Of a DNA stretch of 64,000 nucleotides, positions 17,544-26,369 are shown piece after piece (position 1 is the stretch's first letter; every line of letters begins with the position of its first letter). Below the pieces are notes generated by a model. It did no database searches. It saw only the letters and a list, made by a program, of their open reading frames with translations, and was not told the origin of the DNA. The stretch spans positions 2,325,605-2,389,604 of the forward strand of contig NZ_LT963430.1 of NCBI RefSeq assembly GCF_900199405.1. The letters are read 5' to 3'. The position numbers and the translations under genes are program-made. Source of the DNA: Beduinella massiliensis. GTDB taxonomy: Bacteria; Bacillota; Clostridia; Christensenellales; Aristaeellaceae.

Positions 17544-17687
17544 TTCTCACTTTGCGCGGTTTTGTTGGTAACATTCGGATAAATCAATGGGACCCTCCTA
17601 GGCTTTCCGGTCAAAATTTTGCAGGAGCGGCGCTCTTCTGGCCCCGGACATAGCGCTCCACCCTTTACGTCGAAGCCGCTTATCTGC

Positions 17688-17693
17688 TATAAT
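17688..17693 (+). promoter_or_regulatory. Extended -10 promoter for apbE
   Basis: TGCTATAAT ends 41 bases before the apbE ATG. The -35 region is weak, as usual for an extended -10 promoter. Confidence 0.5.
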
Positions 17694-17734
17694 GATCGAA
17701 GCTTTGGCAATATGAAAACAATGGAGCGAAGCCG

Positions 17735-18832
17735 ATGAAAAAATCGTTATGTCTCATGCTCTGCGCGCTGTTGCTGGCAGCTTCGCTGGGCGGCTGCACG
17801 TCCCCCGCCGCCCGACAGCCCGACGCAACCGCCGCGCCCGCGCAGCAAAAGTTCTCCATCCTGTACTTCGATACGTTCGATACGCTCATCCAGTTGACCG
17901 GCTACGCCGTGGACGAAGAGACGTTTAACAGCGTCGCCGAGAGCGCGCACAAGAGCTTTCAGCGCCTGCACATGCTCTTCGACGCCTACCACGATTACAC
18001 GGCGCAGGGGGTCGTCAGCGTCTACACGGTCAATCAACGCGCAGCAAAGGAGCCCGTTCAGATTGACCCCGTGCTCATGGACCTGCTCGTCTTCTGCCGT
18101 GACAACCAGCCCGACCTGCACGGCGCGGTCAACGTCGCCATGGGCAGCGTGCTCTCGATTTGGCATGCCTATCGCGAGGCGGGGTTGGACGATCCCACGA
18201 GCGCCAGCCTTCCTCCGATGGAGGAACTTCAAGCCGCCGCTGCGCACATCAGCATGGACGACGTGGTGCTCGACACCGAAAACTCCACCGTCTTCTTCAA
18301 GGATCCGGAGTTGCAGCTCGATGTCGGCGCGGTCGCCAAGGGCTATGCCACCGAATACGTCGCCCGGCAGCTCGCTGCCTCGGCAATGCCCTCCTTCGTC
18401 ATCAGCGCAGGAGGAAATGTGCGCGTGGGCGCCGCCCCGGCCGACGGGCGCGCCGCATGGACCATCGGCGTACAAAAGCCGGAGGGGTTCATCCTCTCCA
18501 ACTCCGAAAACGACATGCTCGCGAAGTTCGCCGTCTCAGACATGTCCATCGTCACGAGCGGCGACTATCAGCGCTACTACACGGTCGAGGGCAGGCGCTA
18601 TCATCATCTGATCGATCCAAGGACGCTGATGCCCGGCGCCTATTACCGGGCTGTCACGATTCTGACCGCCGATTCCGGCCTTGCGGACCTGCTCTCTACC
18701 GCGGCATTTCTTCTTCCCTACGAGGAGAGCCGCGCGCTGATCGAAGGTCTGGATGGCGTCGAGGCGCTCTGGGTTATGCCGGATGAAAGCATCGTCATGA
18801 CGGTCGGCGCGCAGGCGCTCGCACGTTCTTAA
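17735..18832 (+). CDS. apbE: FAD:protein FMN transferase (ApbE lipoprotein)
   Basis: This 365-residue lipoprotein has a signal peptide ending in the lipobox LGGC (Cys21). ApbE moves FMN from FAD onto a threonine of flavoproteins such as the Rnf and Nqr subunits. Diagnostic stretches are LDVGAVAKGYATEYVA, SAGGNVRVG and the HLIDPRT region. An exported ApbE implies that the organism has an Rnf/Nqr-type complex or an extracellular flavoprotein outside this window. It is transcribed alone, between an extended -10 promoter and a strong bidirectional terminator. Confidence 0.93.
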   Translation: MKKSLCLMLCALLLAASLGGCTSPAARQPDATAAPAQQKFSILYFDTFDTLIQLTGYAVDEETFNSVAESAHKSFQRLHMLFDAYHDYTAQGVVSVYTVNQRAAKEPVQIDPVLMDLLVFCRDNQPDLHGAVNVAMGSVLSIWHAYREAGLDDPTSASLPPMEELQAAAAHISMDDVVLDTENSTVFFKDPELQLDVGAVAKGYATEYVARQLAASAMPSFVISAGGNVRVGAAPADGRAAWTIGVQKPEGFILSNSENDMLAKFAVSDMSIVTSGDYQRYYTVEGRRYHHLIDPRTLMPGAYYRAVTILTADSGLADLLSTAAFLLPYEESRALIEGLDGVEALWVMPDESIVMTVGAQALARS

Positions 18833-18847
18833 CAATCCCTCATACAT

Positions 18848-18899
18848 GGAAAAACCCCCGCACAGCGCAAATTGCCAGGCGCCGTGCGGGGGTTTTTCC
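18848..18899. terminator. Bidirectional terminator between apbE and DUF1846 gene
   Basis: A 16-base perfect inverted repeat (GGAAAAACCCCCGCAC and its complement) with A-tract and T-tract on either side lies between two convergent genes. Confidence 0.85.
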
Positions 18900-18922
18900 A
18901 ACACAATCGGGTGTAAAACGCG

Positions 18923-20407
18923 TTACCGGTGATACAGCTTTTTGGTCTCGTACCGTGCCTCGCACGTGAGATTGATCTTGAGCTTGCGGAAGATCGACGC
19001 ATCCACGCTCGAAAGAATGACGGAAGAATGCGCCTCGCATCCATCGAGCCGTGGCAGGCATTTGAGCGCCGCAGCCGCGCGCTCGTCGCTCGCCGCACTG
19101 ATGGAAAGGGCGATCAGCACCTCGTCCATGTGCAGCCGCGGGTTGTGGTTGCCGAGGTATTGCACCTTGAGCGCCTGCACCGGCTCGATGACTGCGGCGC
19201 TGATGAGGTGCACTGAATCGGGGATGCCCGCCAGCGCCTTGAGCGCGTTGAGCAGCAGCGCCGACGACGCGCCGAGCAGCTCCTTGGTCTTTCCGGTTAC
19301 GATGCGCCCATCCGGAAGCTGCAGCGCCGCGGCGGGCGCGTCCGTCTTCTTCGCGACGCTCTGCGCAGAGGGCACTACCGCTCTGTCCTTTGCTTCGATA
19401 TGCTCCTGATTCATCAGCAGCTCGATCTTGTAAACCGCCTCGGCATCGCCCGTTCCCTGGCGCTGCGCGCACAGCGCCTCATAATACCGGCGGATGATCT
19501 CCTGACGCGAGGCCTCGCAGACGACCTCGTCGTCCACGATGCAGTTGCCAACCATGTTGACGCCCATGTCCGTGGGCGATTTATAGGGAGATTCGCCGTA
19601 AATCTTCTGAAAAATCGCATTCAGAACGGGAAAAATCTCCACATCCCGGTTATAGTTCACCGCGATGCTGTCGTAGGCCTGAAGGTGGAAAGGATCGATC
19701 ATATTGACGTCGTTGAGATCCGCCGTCGCCGCCTCATAGGCCAGATTGACGGGATGCTTGAGCGGCAGGTTCCAGATCGGGAAGGTCTCAAACTTCGCAT
19801 AGCCCGCCTTGATTCCGCGCTTGTGCTCATGATAGAGCTGCGAAAGGCAGGTCGCCATCTTGCCGCTTCCAGGTCCCGGCGCCGTGACGACGATCAGGGA
19901 GCGCTCCGTCTCAATGTACTCATTTTTGCCATATCCCTGCTCGCTGACGATCACCGGGATGTTGGAAGGGTAACCCTCGATCACGTAATGGCGAAAGACC
20001 TTGATGCCCAGCGAGCGCAGCCGTTTGCGGAACGCATCCGCGGCGCTCTGCCCCTTGTACTGCGTAATGACCACGCTGCCCACGTACAATCCGATCTCCC
20101 GGAAGGCGTCGATCAGGCGCAGCACGTCCACGTCGTAGGTGATGCCAAGGTCGCCGCGCCGCTTGTTGCTGTCGATCGCCGCCGCGCTGATAGCGATGAC
20201 GATCTCCGCCTGATCCTTCAGCTTGAGCAGCATGTTCACCTTGCTGTCCGGCTTAAAGCCCGGCAGCACGCGCGCCGCATGGTAATCGTCAAATAGCTTG
20301 CCGCCGAATTCCAGATACAGCTTGCCGCCGAATTCCGAGATTCGCCGCCTGATCTGTTCCGACTGCATGGCGATGTACTTGTCGTTGTCAAATCCGATCC
20401 TGGACAA
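18923..20407 (-). CDS. DUF1846 family protein
   Basis: This protein, 494 residues from the chosen start, matches DUF1846 in length and motifs (IGFDNDKYI at the start, LYLEFGGKLFDDYHA, VTAPGPGSGKMATCLSQLYHE, SPTDMGVNM). The structure family resembles P-loop-like folds and has been linked to nucleotide or cofactor handling, but no reaction is established. The start is placed at TTG 20407: AGGAGG ends seven bases before it, and the protein then begins just before the conserved IGFD. An upstream ATG 13 codons earlier has no comparable site. A good promoter lies at 20458-20486. Confidence 0.85.
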   Translation of the reverse strand: MSRIGFDNDKYIAMQSEQIRRRISEFGGKLYLEFGGKLFDDYHAARVLPGFKPDSKVNMLLKLKDQAEIVIAISAAAIDSNKRRGDLGITYDVDVLRLIDAFREIGLYVGSVVITQYKGQSAADAFRKRLRSLGIKVFRHYVIEGYPSNIPVIVSEQGYGKNEYIETERSLIVVTAPGPGSGKMATCLSQLYHEHKRGIKAGYAKFETFPIWNLPLKHPVNLAYEAATADLNDVNMIDPFHLQAYDSIAVNYNRDVEIFPVLNAIFQKIYGESPYKSPTDMGVNMVGNCIVDDEVVCEASRQEIIRRYYEALCAQRQGTGDAEAVYKIELLMNQEHIEAKDRAVVPSAQSVAKKTDAPAAALQLPDGRIVTGKTKELLGASSALLLNALKALAGIPDSVHLISAAVIEPVQALKVQYLGNHNPRLHMDEVLIALSISAASDERAAAALKCLPRLDGCEAHSSVILSSVDASIFRKLKINLTCEARYETKKLYHR

Positions 20408-20457
20408 ACCGATTCCTCCTCTTTGTCCCATAGCCTGCCGCTTCATTCCATTCGACT

Positions 20458-20486
20458 ATTATGCCATATCCGCCCCTTACCGGCAA
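20458..20486 (-). promoter_or_regulatory. Promoter for the DUF1846 gene
   Basis: On the minus strand TTGCCG (20481-20486), a 17-base spacer and CATAAT (20458-20463) stand about 50 bases before the TTG start. Confidence 0.6.
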
Positions 20487-20557
20487 TCCATTTGCGAAAA
20501 AATGCGATGGATTTTTCCGCAGCCGCTTCCCCAGCCGAACGTTGCTTTCGCGGCGGT

Positions 20558-21217
20558 TTAAACCCGCAAGGGTTCCCTGCATACGTCCAGCAGACCGTCA
20601 AAGCCGTCCAGCGCATAGGTCGCAAGGCCGCATTTCACCGCGTCGCCCATGGCCGCGCTGTCGAATCCACCGGCAATCGCCGCCTCGATGCCCGCCTTCG
20701 CATCCTCAACGACGAGACATTCCGCCGGCGCAAGCGACAAATACTGCGCCGCCTTTAAAAACACCTCCGGGTCCGGCTTGGAGCGGGTGATGTTGTTCCC
20801 GTCCGAAACCGCGTCAAAGAAACCCTCCAGCCCGATGCGTGAAAGGATAAACTGTGTATTTCTGGAGGAAGACCCGATCGCGAGCGCAAAGCCGCGCTCC
20901 CGAAGGATCGGCAGCGTCTTTCGCACCGCCTCCGGCAGATCCGCAGGCGTCATATCGGAGAGCAGGCGTTTATAGATTTCGTTCTTTTCCGTCGCCAGCT
21001 CAACCTTTTGCGCGTCGGTCAGCACGCCGTCATAGCGCTCCAAAATGATTTCAAGGCTTTCCATGCGCGACACGCCGCGCAGCCGGTTGTTGATCGCTTC
21101 ATCGAAGTAAATGTCCAGCCTGTCGGCGACCGTCTTCCACGCGCGGTAATGGTACTGGTCGGTATAGCAGATCACGCCGTCCAAATCAAAGAGGATGCCC
21201 CGATATTGCCTTTCCAT
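20558..21217 (-). CDS. pgmB: Beta-phosphoglucomutase
   Basis: This 219-residue HAD enzyme matches beta-phosphoglucomutase, which interconverts beta-glucose 1-phosphate and glucose 6-phosphate in maltose, trehalose or cellobiose use. Motif I is FDLDGV, followed by the substrate loop YHYRAWK and the cap RGVSRMESLE; motif II is GSSSRN, motif III SKPDP, motif IV VVEDAKAGI. The nucleophile and acid/base Asp pair is intact. No phosphorylase gene is adjacent, so its sugar source is not visible here. ATG lies behind GGAGG. It is followed by 150 bases holding the DUF1846 promoter. Confidence 0.88.
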   Translation of the reverse strand: MERQYRGILFDLDGVICYTDQYHYRAWKTVADRLDIYFDEAINNRLRGVSRMESLEIILERYDGVLTDAQKVELATEKNEIYKRLLSDMTPADLPEAVRKTLPILRERGFALAIGSSSRNTQFILSRIGLEGFFDAVSDGNNITRSKPDPEVFLKAAQYLSLAPAECLVVEDAKAGIEAAIAGGFDSAAMGDAVKCGLATYALDGFDGLLDVCREPLRV

Positions 21218-21254
21218 AAATACGCCTCCGTCTATTTTGCTCTATTCAGTTTAA

Positions 21255-21286
21255 CAAAAAGCGCGAGGCCTGTACACCCTCGCGCC
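21255..21286 (-). terminator. Terminator after MATE exporter gene
   Basis: An eight-base stem GCGCGAGG/CCTCGCGC with a nine-base loop is followed on the minus strand by TTTTTGTT, just after the MATE stop codon. Confidence 0.75.
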
Positions 21287-21300
21287 GAATTTCTTTTTTG

Positions 21301-22674
21301 TCATTCCAGTTCGCTCGCAAGCGCTTTGCTCTCACGCCGGATGACGCCCGCGTTCTTCCAGCGCCCGCTCATGTAAAACGCGACCGAGCAGGCTGCGGCG
21401 ACCGTCCAGCCGATCGGCCAGGAGAGCCAGATGCCCGTCGTGTCCTTCATCAGCCCAGCCAGGACGAAGGAAAGCGCCACGCGCAGCACCAGGTCGGTAA
21501 ACGTGGCGATCATGAAATCCCGCATCGCGCCCGCGCCGCGCAGTACGCCGTCCGCCATGAGCTTGACAGAGATGACGAAGTAAAACGGGGATACGATGCG
21601 CAGAAACGTCGCGCCCGTACGCATCGCCAACCCGCCCGGTTCGCCTAGGAAAATGCGCATGACGGATTCGCTCAGGAAGAAGAAGGCGGCGAAGAACGGA
21701 ACCGCCACTGCAAACGCCATCACGAGTCCGGCCTTTAGCCCGCCGCGTACCCGTTCAAATCTGGCTGCGCCGACATTCTGAGCGGTAAAGCTGGAAAGGC
21801 CGTTTGCCAGGGTGGTGAAAGAGGTAATTGTAAACGTGTTGAGCTTGACTGCGGCGGAATACCCTGCGATGACCGCGGAGCCATAGCTGTTCACCAGCCC
21901 CTGAATGAAGATATTGCCCACCGAGATGAAGCTCTGCTGCAGGATGCTCGGCACAGCGATACGGCCGACGTCCATCAGCATCTGCGTCGAAAAGCGCGCG
22001 GAGGGCCCGTCCGCGTGAATCCGGCGCAGGCGCCCCAGCAGCGTCGCAAACGCCAGCACGCAGGCGGCGCCCTGCGCGAGAAACGTCGCCCACGCGACGC
22101 CCGCAACGCCCCAATGAAAGCCCGCGACGAACAGAAGGTCCAGCACGATGTTGCCGATGGAGGATCCGATCAGAAAGTACAGCGGCGTGCGCGAATCGCC
22201 AAGCGATTGAAAGATGCCCGTGCAGATGTTGTACAGAAACAGGAAAAGAAAGCCGCCGATGTAAATACGAAGATAGAGCGCGCCGTCTGAAAAGATGTTT
22301 TCAGGCGTGTTGATGAGGCGCATGAGCCCCGCGCTCCCGCCCAGGCCCACGACGGTCAGAACAATCGACAGCGCGACCGACGCGATCAAAGTGGTGGAAA
22401 CGGCGGTCTTCATCCTTCCCAGAAGCCGGGCCCCGTACAGCTGTGAGATGACGACCGAACAGCCGATGTTGCTGCCGACCGCGATTGCCATAAAGATCAT
22501 CGTGATGGGATAGGAAGCCCCGACGGCTGCGAGCGCGTCCTCGCCCGCAAACTGCCCCGCAATGACGCTGTCCGCAATGTTGTAGAACTGCTGAAAGATG
22601 ACGCTGATGAACATGGGCAGCGAAAATCGCCAGAGCACGCGCCCCGGATCCCCGACGGTCAAATCCCGCTCCAC
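21301..22674 (-). CDS. MATE family multidrug efflux transporter
   Basis: This 457-residue protein has twelve predicted membrane segments in two similar halves and the family's opening pattern (PMFISVIFQQFYNIADSVIAG). MATE proteins export cationic drugs or metabolites using Na+ or H+. The start is GTG 22674 behind AGGGGG. A near-consensus promoter lies upstream and faces a divergently transcribed LysR regulator, which is the likely local controller. Substrate unknown. Confidence 0.88.
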   Translation of the reverse strand: MERDLTVGDPGRVLWRFSLPMFISVIFQQFYNIADSVIAGQFAGEDALAAVGASYPITMIFMAIAVGSNIGCSVVISQLYGARLLGRMKTAVSTTLIASVALSIVLTVVGLGGSAGLMRLINTPENIFSDGALYLRIYIGGFLFLFLYNICTGIFQSLGDSRTPLYFLIGSSIGNIVLDLLFVAGFHWGVAGVAWATFLAQGAACVLAFATLLGRLRRIHADGPSARFSTQMLMDVGRIAVPSILQQSFISVGNIFIQGLVNSYGSAVIAGYSAAVKLNTFTITSFTTLANGLSSFTAQNVGAARFERVRGGLKAGLVMAFAVAVPFFAAFFFLSESVMRIFLGEPGGLAMRTGATFLRIVSPFYFVISVKLMADGVLRGAGAMRDFMIATFTDLVLRVALSFVLAGLMKDTTGIWLSWPIGWTVAAACSVAFYMSGRWKNAGVIRRESKALASELE

Positions 22675-22708
22675 GAGCTATTCCCCCTTGCAACGCTTTA
22701 TCGCATGT

Positions 22709-22737
22709 ATTATACTGACGGCGTCATCCATTTGCAA
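22709..22737 (-). promoter_or_regulatory. Promoter for the MATE gene
   Basis: On the minus strand TTGCAA (22732-22737), a 17-base spacer and a perfect TATAAT (22709-22714). It lies in the 120-base divergent region shared with the LysR gene, where the regulator probably binds. Confidence 0.7.
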
Positions 22738-22794
22738 ATATCAATTTTTTATATTATTCATTCATTTTTATTGTAGATTGTAAAGGAGGCAAAC

Positions 22795-23718
22795 GTGAAC
22801 GAGGACTGGAACGCCTATCGAATCTTCGCCGCCGTGGCGGAAACCGGAAATATCACCTATGCAGCCAAGGCCCTGTACCTCTCCCAGCCGACGGTCAGCC
22901 GCTGCATGGCGCAGCTGGAGGAAGCACTGGGCTGTCGCCTGTTCGTCCGGACGAAAAAGGGTGTCTCTTTGACGCCGGAAGCCGAGCTGCTCTACGCAGG
23001 TGTCGAAAAGGCACGCAGGCATATCGCGGACGCAGAAGAAGCGCTCTATCAGCGTCGCGCGCTTCGCGAGGGAACGCTGCGCATCGGCGCGAGCGAAACG
23101 ACCCTTCAGCACTACCTGCTTGGGCCGCTCGAACGCTTTCGCAAGGCGTATCCCGGCATACGCCTGAAGATATTAAACGGATTAACCGACGCCGCTCTGC
23201 AGGCTCTGCGCGACGGGCTGGTCGATCTGGCGGTCGTCGTCTCCCCAGTCGGAGAAACGGACGGGCTCAGCGTGACGCCGCTTTGCGCCTTTCGGGATAT
23301 CGCCGTTGCCGGAAGCTCCTTTGCTTCTCTGCGCGGGCGCACCCTGACGCTGAGCGAGATGTGCGCGTATCCGCTGGTCTGTCTGATTCCAGGAACGCAC
23401 TCACGTCAGTATCTGGATCAGTTCTTTGCGCGTCAGGGGCTGACGCTCGCCCCGGACATCGAGCTTTCCACCGCGGATCTGCTCGTGCCCGTCGTTCGCC
23501 GGGGACTCGGCATCGGTTTTGTGCCGCAGGATTTTGCGCGGGAGGCCATCGCGCAGGGAGATCTCTTTGAGCTATCGCTCAAGGAATCTCCGCCTCCCCG
23601 CAGTATCTGCGCCATATCCACAGCGGGCCGTCCGCTCTCCTTCGCCGCGGATACGTTCCTCTCCTCCCTGCTCCATGCATCCCTGCCAAATAATTTTGAC
23701 GAAAATACTCGGAATTAA
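22795..23718 (+). CDS. LysR family transcriptional regulator (divergent from MATE gene)
   Basis: This 307-residue regulator has an N-terminal winged helix-turn-helix (about 5-65, NITYAAKALYLSQPTVSRCM) and a periplasmic-binding-like effector domain (about 90-295). It starts at GTG 22795 behind AAAGGAGG. Its position back-to-back with the MATE exporter suggests it controls that gene in response to a small ligand. The ligand is unknown. The A+T-rich divergent region gives space for a typical LysR operator. Confidence 0.88.
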   Translation: MNEDWNAYRIFAAVAETGNITYAAKALYLSQPTVSRCMAQLEEALGCRLFVRTKKGVSLTPEAELLYAGVEKARRHIADAEEALYQRRALREGTLRIGASETTLQHYLLGPLERFRKAYPGIRLKILNGLTDAALQALRDGLVDLAVVVSPVGETDGLSVTPLCAFRDIAVAGSSFASLRGRTLTLSEMCAYPLVCLIPGTHSRQYLDQFFARQGLTLAPDIELSTADLLVPVVRRGLGIGFVPQDFAREAIAQGDLFELSLKESPPPRSICAISTAGRPLSFAADTFLSSLLHASLPNNFDENTRN

Positions 23719-23720
23719 CG

Positions 23721-23749
23721 TTGCCTCGACGATGGACGTGTGCTATACT
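23721..23749 (+). promoter_or_regulatory. Promoter for the sufC-sufB-ZIP operon
   Basis: TTGCCT (23721-23726), a 17-base spacer and TATACT (23744-23749). Transcription would start near 23756, giving a leader of about 100 bases. Confidence 0.65.
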
Positions 23750-23780
23750 GTCCCTGCGTCCTGCATCGGCTGCTGTCGAT

Positions 23781-23807
23781 TCGGACAAGCTGATGTTTGT
23801 CCTCCGA
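23781..23807 (+). promoter_or_regulatory. Inverted repeat in the suf leader
   Basis: The leader contains TCGGACAA and, eight bases on, TTGTCC followed by CGA after a two-base insertion. It could be an operator for an iron- or Fe-S-sensing repressor or an RNA hairpin; neither is shown. Confidence 0.35.
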
Positions 23808-23857
23808 TTGAACGCTCGGCATGCCGATTGATATACCATCAGAAAGAAGGAACAGAT

Positions 23858-24589
23858 ATGCTTCAACTGGAGCGAATTTCCTGGGATCTGCCGGATGGCG
23901 GCGGAATCCTCAAAGACATCGATCTCGCCATTCCGGACGGCAAGCTGGTCGTCGTAACGGGGCCGAACGGCGGTGGGAAGACGACGCTTGCCAAGATCAT
24001 CGCCGGGCTCGAGACGCCCTCTACGGGCAAAATCCGCATGGACGGGGAGGACATCACCCCCCTCGACGTCACGGAGCGCGCGCGCCGCGGCATCGCCTAC
24101 GCCTTTCAGCAGCCCGTGCGTTTCAAGGGAATCACCGTGCGCATGCTCATCGAGCTCGCGGCCGGCGGCAAACTGACGGAGTCGGGGCTGTGCGACGTCC
24201 TCGCGAAGGTCGGCCTATGCGCGCGCGAATACATCGATCGGGAAATCAATGCCAGCCTGTCGGGCGGCGAGATCAAGCGCATTGAAATCGCCAGCGTCCT
24301 CGCCCGCGGCGCGAAGGTTTCGATCTTCGACGAACCGGAGGCGGGCATCGATCTGTGGAGTTTTTCCAGCCTCATCAGCGTGTTCAAGGAAATGCGCGGA
24401 AAGCTCTCCGGTTCGCTGCTCATCATCTCGCACCAGGAGCGTATACTGGATATCGCGGACGAAATCGTGGTCATCGCGAACGGGAGCGTGCGCACGTCCG
24501 GTCCCAGGGAAGAGGTATTGCCTACGCTCCTGCAGGGCGAGGCATTTGCGGGCTGCCCGCGTCAGGTGGAGGTCATGCAACATGAATAA
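23858..24589 (+). CDS. SufC-like Fe-S assembly ATPase
   Basis: This 243-residue ABC-type ATPase has a Walker A GPNGGGKTT (35-43), the ABC signature LSGGEIKR, a Walker B IFDEPEAGID and the SufC-type switch HQ in ISHQERIL. SufC powers conformational change in the SufB scaffold during Fe-S cluster assembly. It overlaps the SufB-like gene by eight bases. No sufD, sufS or sufU is adjacent, so this resembles the two-gene SufCB (SMS-type) systems of archaea and some anaerobic bacteria. The start is ATG 23858 behind GAAGG; the longer upstream frame belongs to the LysR end. Confidence 0.85.
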   Translation: MLQLERISWDLPDGGGILKDIDLAIPDGKLVVVTGPNGGGKTTLAKIIAGLETPSTGKIRMDGEDITPLDVTERARRGIAYAFQQPVRFKGITVRMLIELAAGGKLTESGLCDVLAKVGLCAREYIDREINASLSGGEIKRIEIASVLARGAKVSIFDEPEAGIDLWSFSSLISVFKEMRGKLSGSLLIISHQERILDIADEIVVIANGSVRTSGPREEVLPTLLQGEAFAGCPRQVEVMQHE

Positions 24590-25499
24590 GATTACGGAAA
24601 TGCTGCTCAGCGTCGTATCCGATTGGAAGGGTTCCTTCAACGGCGCGTTCAATATTCGGGAAGACGGCCAGTGCGCCGGACGCCAGTCCAGCGAGAACAT
24701 CAAAATCGACTCCAAAAAGGATGCGCCCGGTCTCATCATCCACGTGCTGCCCGGAACGAAAGGGGAAACCGTCTTCATCCCCGCCTGCGTGACGCACGGC
24801 GACGTGGACGATCTCGTGTACAACGACTTTTATATCGGCGAGGGAGCGGACGTCGTCATCGTCGCGGGCTGCGGCGTGCACACCGACGATGAGGAGGAAG
24901 CGCGCCACAACGGCATCCACCGCTTCTTTCTGGAGCGCGGCGCACACGTCCTGTACAAGGAAAAGCACATCGGTACAGGCACGGGCACGGGCGCTAAACG
25001 CATCGATCCCGTGACCGACGCGACGCTCGCGGAGGATGCCAGTCTGGAGATGGACACGATTCAACTCAGCGGCGTTAATTCCACCGTGCGCACCACGCGC
25101 GCGAAGCTCGCAGCCCGCGCCCGCCTCATCATTCGGGAGCGCCTGCTCACGGACCATGACGAACAGGCGAAGACCGAATTCGAGGTCACTCTCGACGGCG
25201 AGGATTCCGGCGTGGATCTCATCTCCCGCTCCGTCGCCAAGGGGCGTTCCCATCAGGAATACCACTCCGTCATCCGCGGCAACAACCGTTGCTCGGGTCA
25301 TTCTGAGTGCGACGCCATCCTGGTGGGCGACGGCACGGTCAACGCCGCGCCCGAACTGTGGGCGGCCCACACGGACGCCGCGCTCATTCACGAGGCCGCG
25401 ATCGGCAAGATCGCAGGCGAACAGATTCTGAAGCTGCGCACCTTGGGTTTGACTGAACAGGAAGCCGAGGAAAAGATCATCGCCGGGTTCCTGAAATAA
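24582..25499 (+). CDS. SufB/SufD-like Fe-S scaffold, short form
   Basis: This 305-residue protein carries the SufBD beta-helix core and C-terminal helical part (SRSVAKGRSHQEYHSVIRG, CSGHSECDAI, HEAAIGKIAGEQILKLRTLGL). It lacks the N-terminal extension of full SufB (about 465 residues), as in the minimal SufB form that probably dimerises and works with one SufC. Candidate cluster ligands are the cysteines in CSGHSECDAI and the Glu/His in HEAAIGK. Sulfur is probably supplied by a separate desulfurase, perhaps the one at 8384-9541. Confidence 0.85.
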   Translation: MNKITEMLLSVVSDWKGSFNGAFNIREDGQCAGRQSSENIKIDSKKDAPGLIIHVLPGTKGETVFIPACVTHGDVDDLVYNDFYIGEGADVVIVAGCGVHTDDEEEARHNGIHRFFLERGAHVLYKEKHIGTGTGTGAKRIDPVTDATLAEDASLEMDTIQLSGVNSTVRTTRAKLAARARLIIRERLLTDHDEQAKTEFEVTLDGEDSGVDLISRSVAKGRSHQEYHSVIRGNNRCSGHSECDAILVGDGTVNAAPELWAAHTDAALIHEAAIGKIAGEQILKLRTLGLTEQEAEEKIIAGFLK

Positions 25500-25520
25500 G
25501 CGCGCAAAGGAGGTCCTTTC

Positions 25521-26315
25521 ATGGCAAATTCCCTCTTATGGGCCGCAGGCGGCACCGGCTTTACCTTTCTGATGACGACGCTCGGCGCTTCCCTCGTCTT
25601 CTTTTTCCGAAACAAAATCGACGCCGGCATTCAGCGCATCTTTCTGGGGCTCGCCGCGGGCGTCATGATCGCGGCCTCCGTCTGGTCTCTGCTCATTCCT
25701 GCCATCGAAGAGGCGGAAGCCGCCGGCGGAATCGGCTGGATTCCTGCGGCGGGCGGATTTCTGATGGGCATCGCCTTTTTGATGCTCATGGACAGCCTGC
25801 TCCCCCACCTGCATCCGGGCGCGGACAAGCCGGAAGGCGTCTCCTCCTCCTGGAAGCGCACGACGCTGCTCGTCTTCGCGGTCACGCTGCACAACATCCC
25901 CGAGGGGATGGCCGTCGGCCTTTCCTTTGCCCGCGCCGCGCAGCACGGCGGCAGCGTCGCGCTGGGCGCGGGCGCAATCGCGCTCGCCCTTGGCATCGGC
26001 ATTCAGAACTTCCCGGAGGGGGCGGCAATCTCCCTGCCGCTGCGCCAGGAAGGCCTCTCCGCCACAAAGGCATTTGTATTGGGCAGCCTTTCCGGCATCG
26101 TAGAACCGATCTTCGGCATCCTCACCGTGCTCGTCGCGGGCGGCATTCAGCCTTTGATGCCCTGGCTGCTCTCCTTTGCTGCGGGCGCGATGATGTACGT
26201 CGTCGTGGAAGAGCTCATCCCGGAGGCGCATCTGGGCGAGCACTCCAACGCCGGAACGCTCGGCGTAATGGCGGGCTTCATCATTATGATGATTCTGGAC
26301 GTCGCGCTGGGTTAA
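25521..26315 (+). CDS. ZIP family divalent metal transporter
   Basis: This 264-residue protein has eight membrane segments and the two ZIP metal-binding helices HNIPEGMAVGL and NFPEGAAISLPLR. Prokaryotic ZIPs import zinc, iron or related divalent cations. It starts 21 bases after sufB behind AAAGGAGG and shares its transcript up to the terminator at 26332. Placement after the Fe-S scaffold suggests iron supply, though zinc is the commoner substrate (inference). Confidence 0.88.
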   Translation: MANSLLWAAGGTGFTFLMTTLGASLVFFFRNKIDAGIQRIFLGLAAGVMIAASVWSLLIPAIEEAEAAGGIGWIPAAGGFLMGIAFLMLMDSLLPHLHPGADKPEGVSSSWKRTTLLVFAVTLHNIPEGMAVGLSFARAAQHGGSVALGAGAIALALGIGIQNFPEGAAISLPLRQEGLSATKAFVLGSLSGIVEPIFGILTVLVAGGIQPLMPWLLSFAAGAMMYVVVEELIPEAHLGEHSNAGTLGVMAGFIIMMILDVALG

Positions 26316-26331
26316 TTTAGTGTCTTCCCTA

Positions 26332-26369
26332 AAAAATGGCTGACGCAGTTATCTGCATCAGCCATTTTT
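26332..26369. terminator. Bidirectional terminator
   Basis: AAAAATGGCTGACGCA pairs, with one mismatch, to TGCATCAGCCATTTTT over a six-base loop. It serves the ZIP gene on the plus strand and the permease gene, whose stop begins at 26370, on the minus strand. Confidence 0.85.

Noticed and set aside
14991-17582. An 863-residue plus-strand frame opposite the SpoIID/LytB gene
   Set aside because: Arg/His/Ala-rich antisense shadow of a GC-rich gene with clear domains on the other strand.
20290-20340. Short direct repeat GCCGCCGAATTCC near the DUF1846 start
   Set aside because: It encodes a naturally repeated EFGGKL pattern within the conserved N-terminal region, not a mobile-element target duplication.
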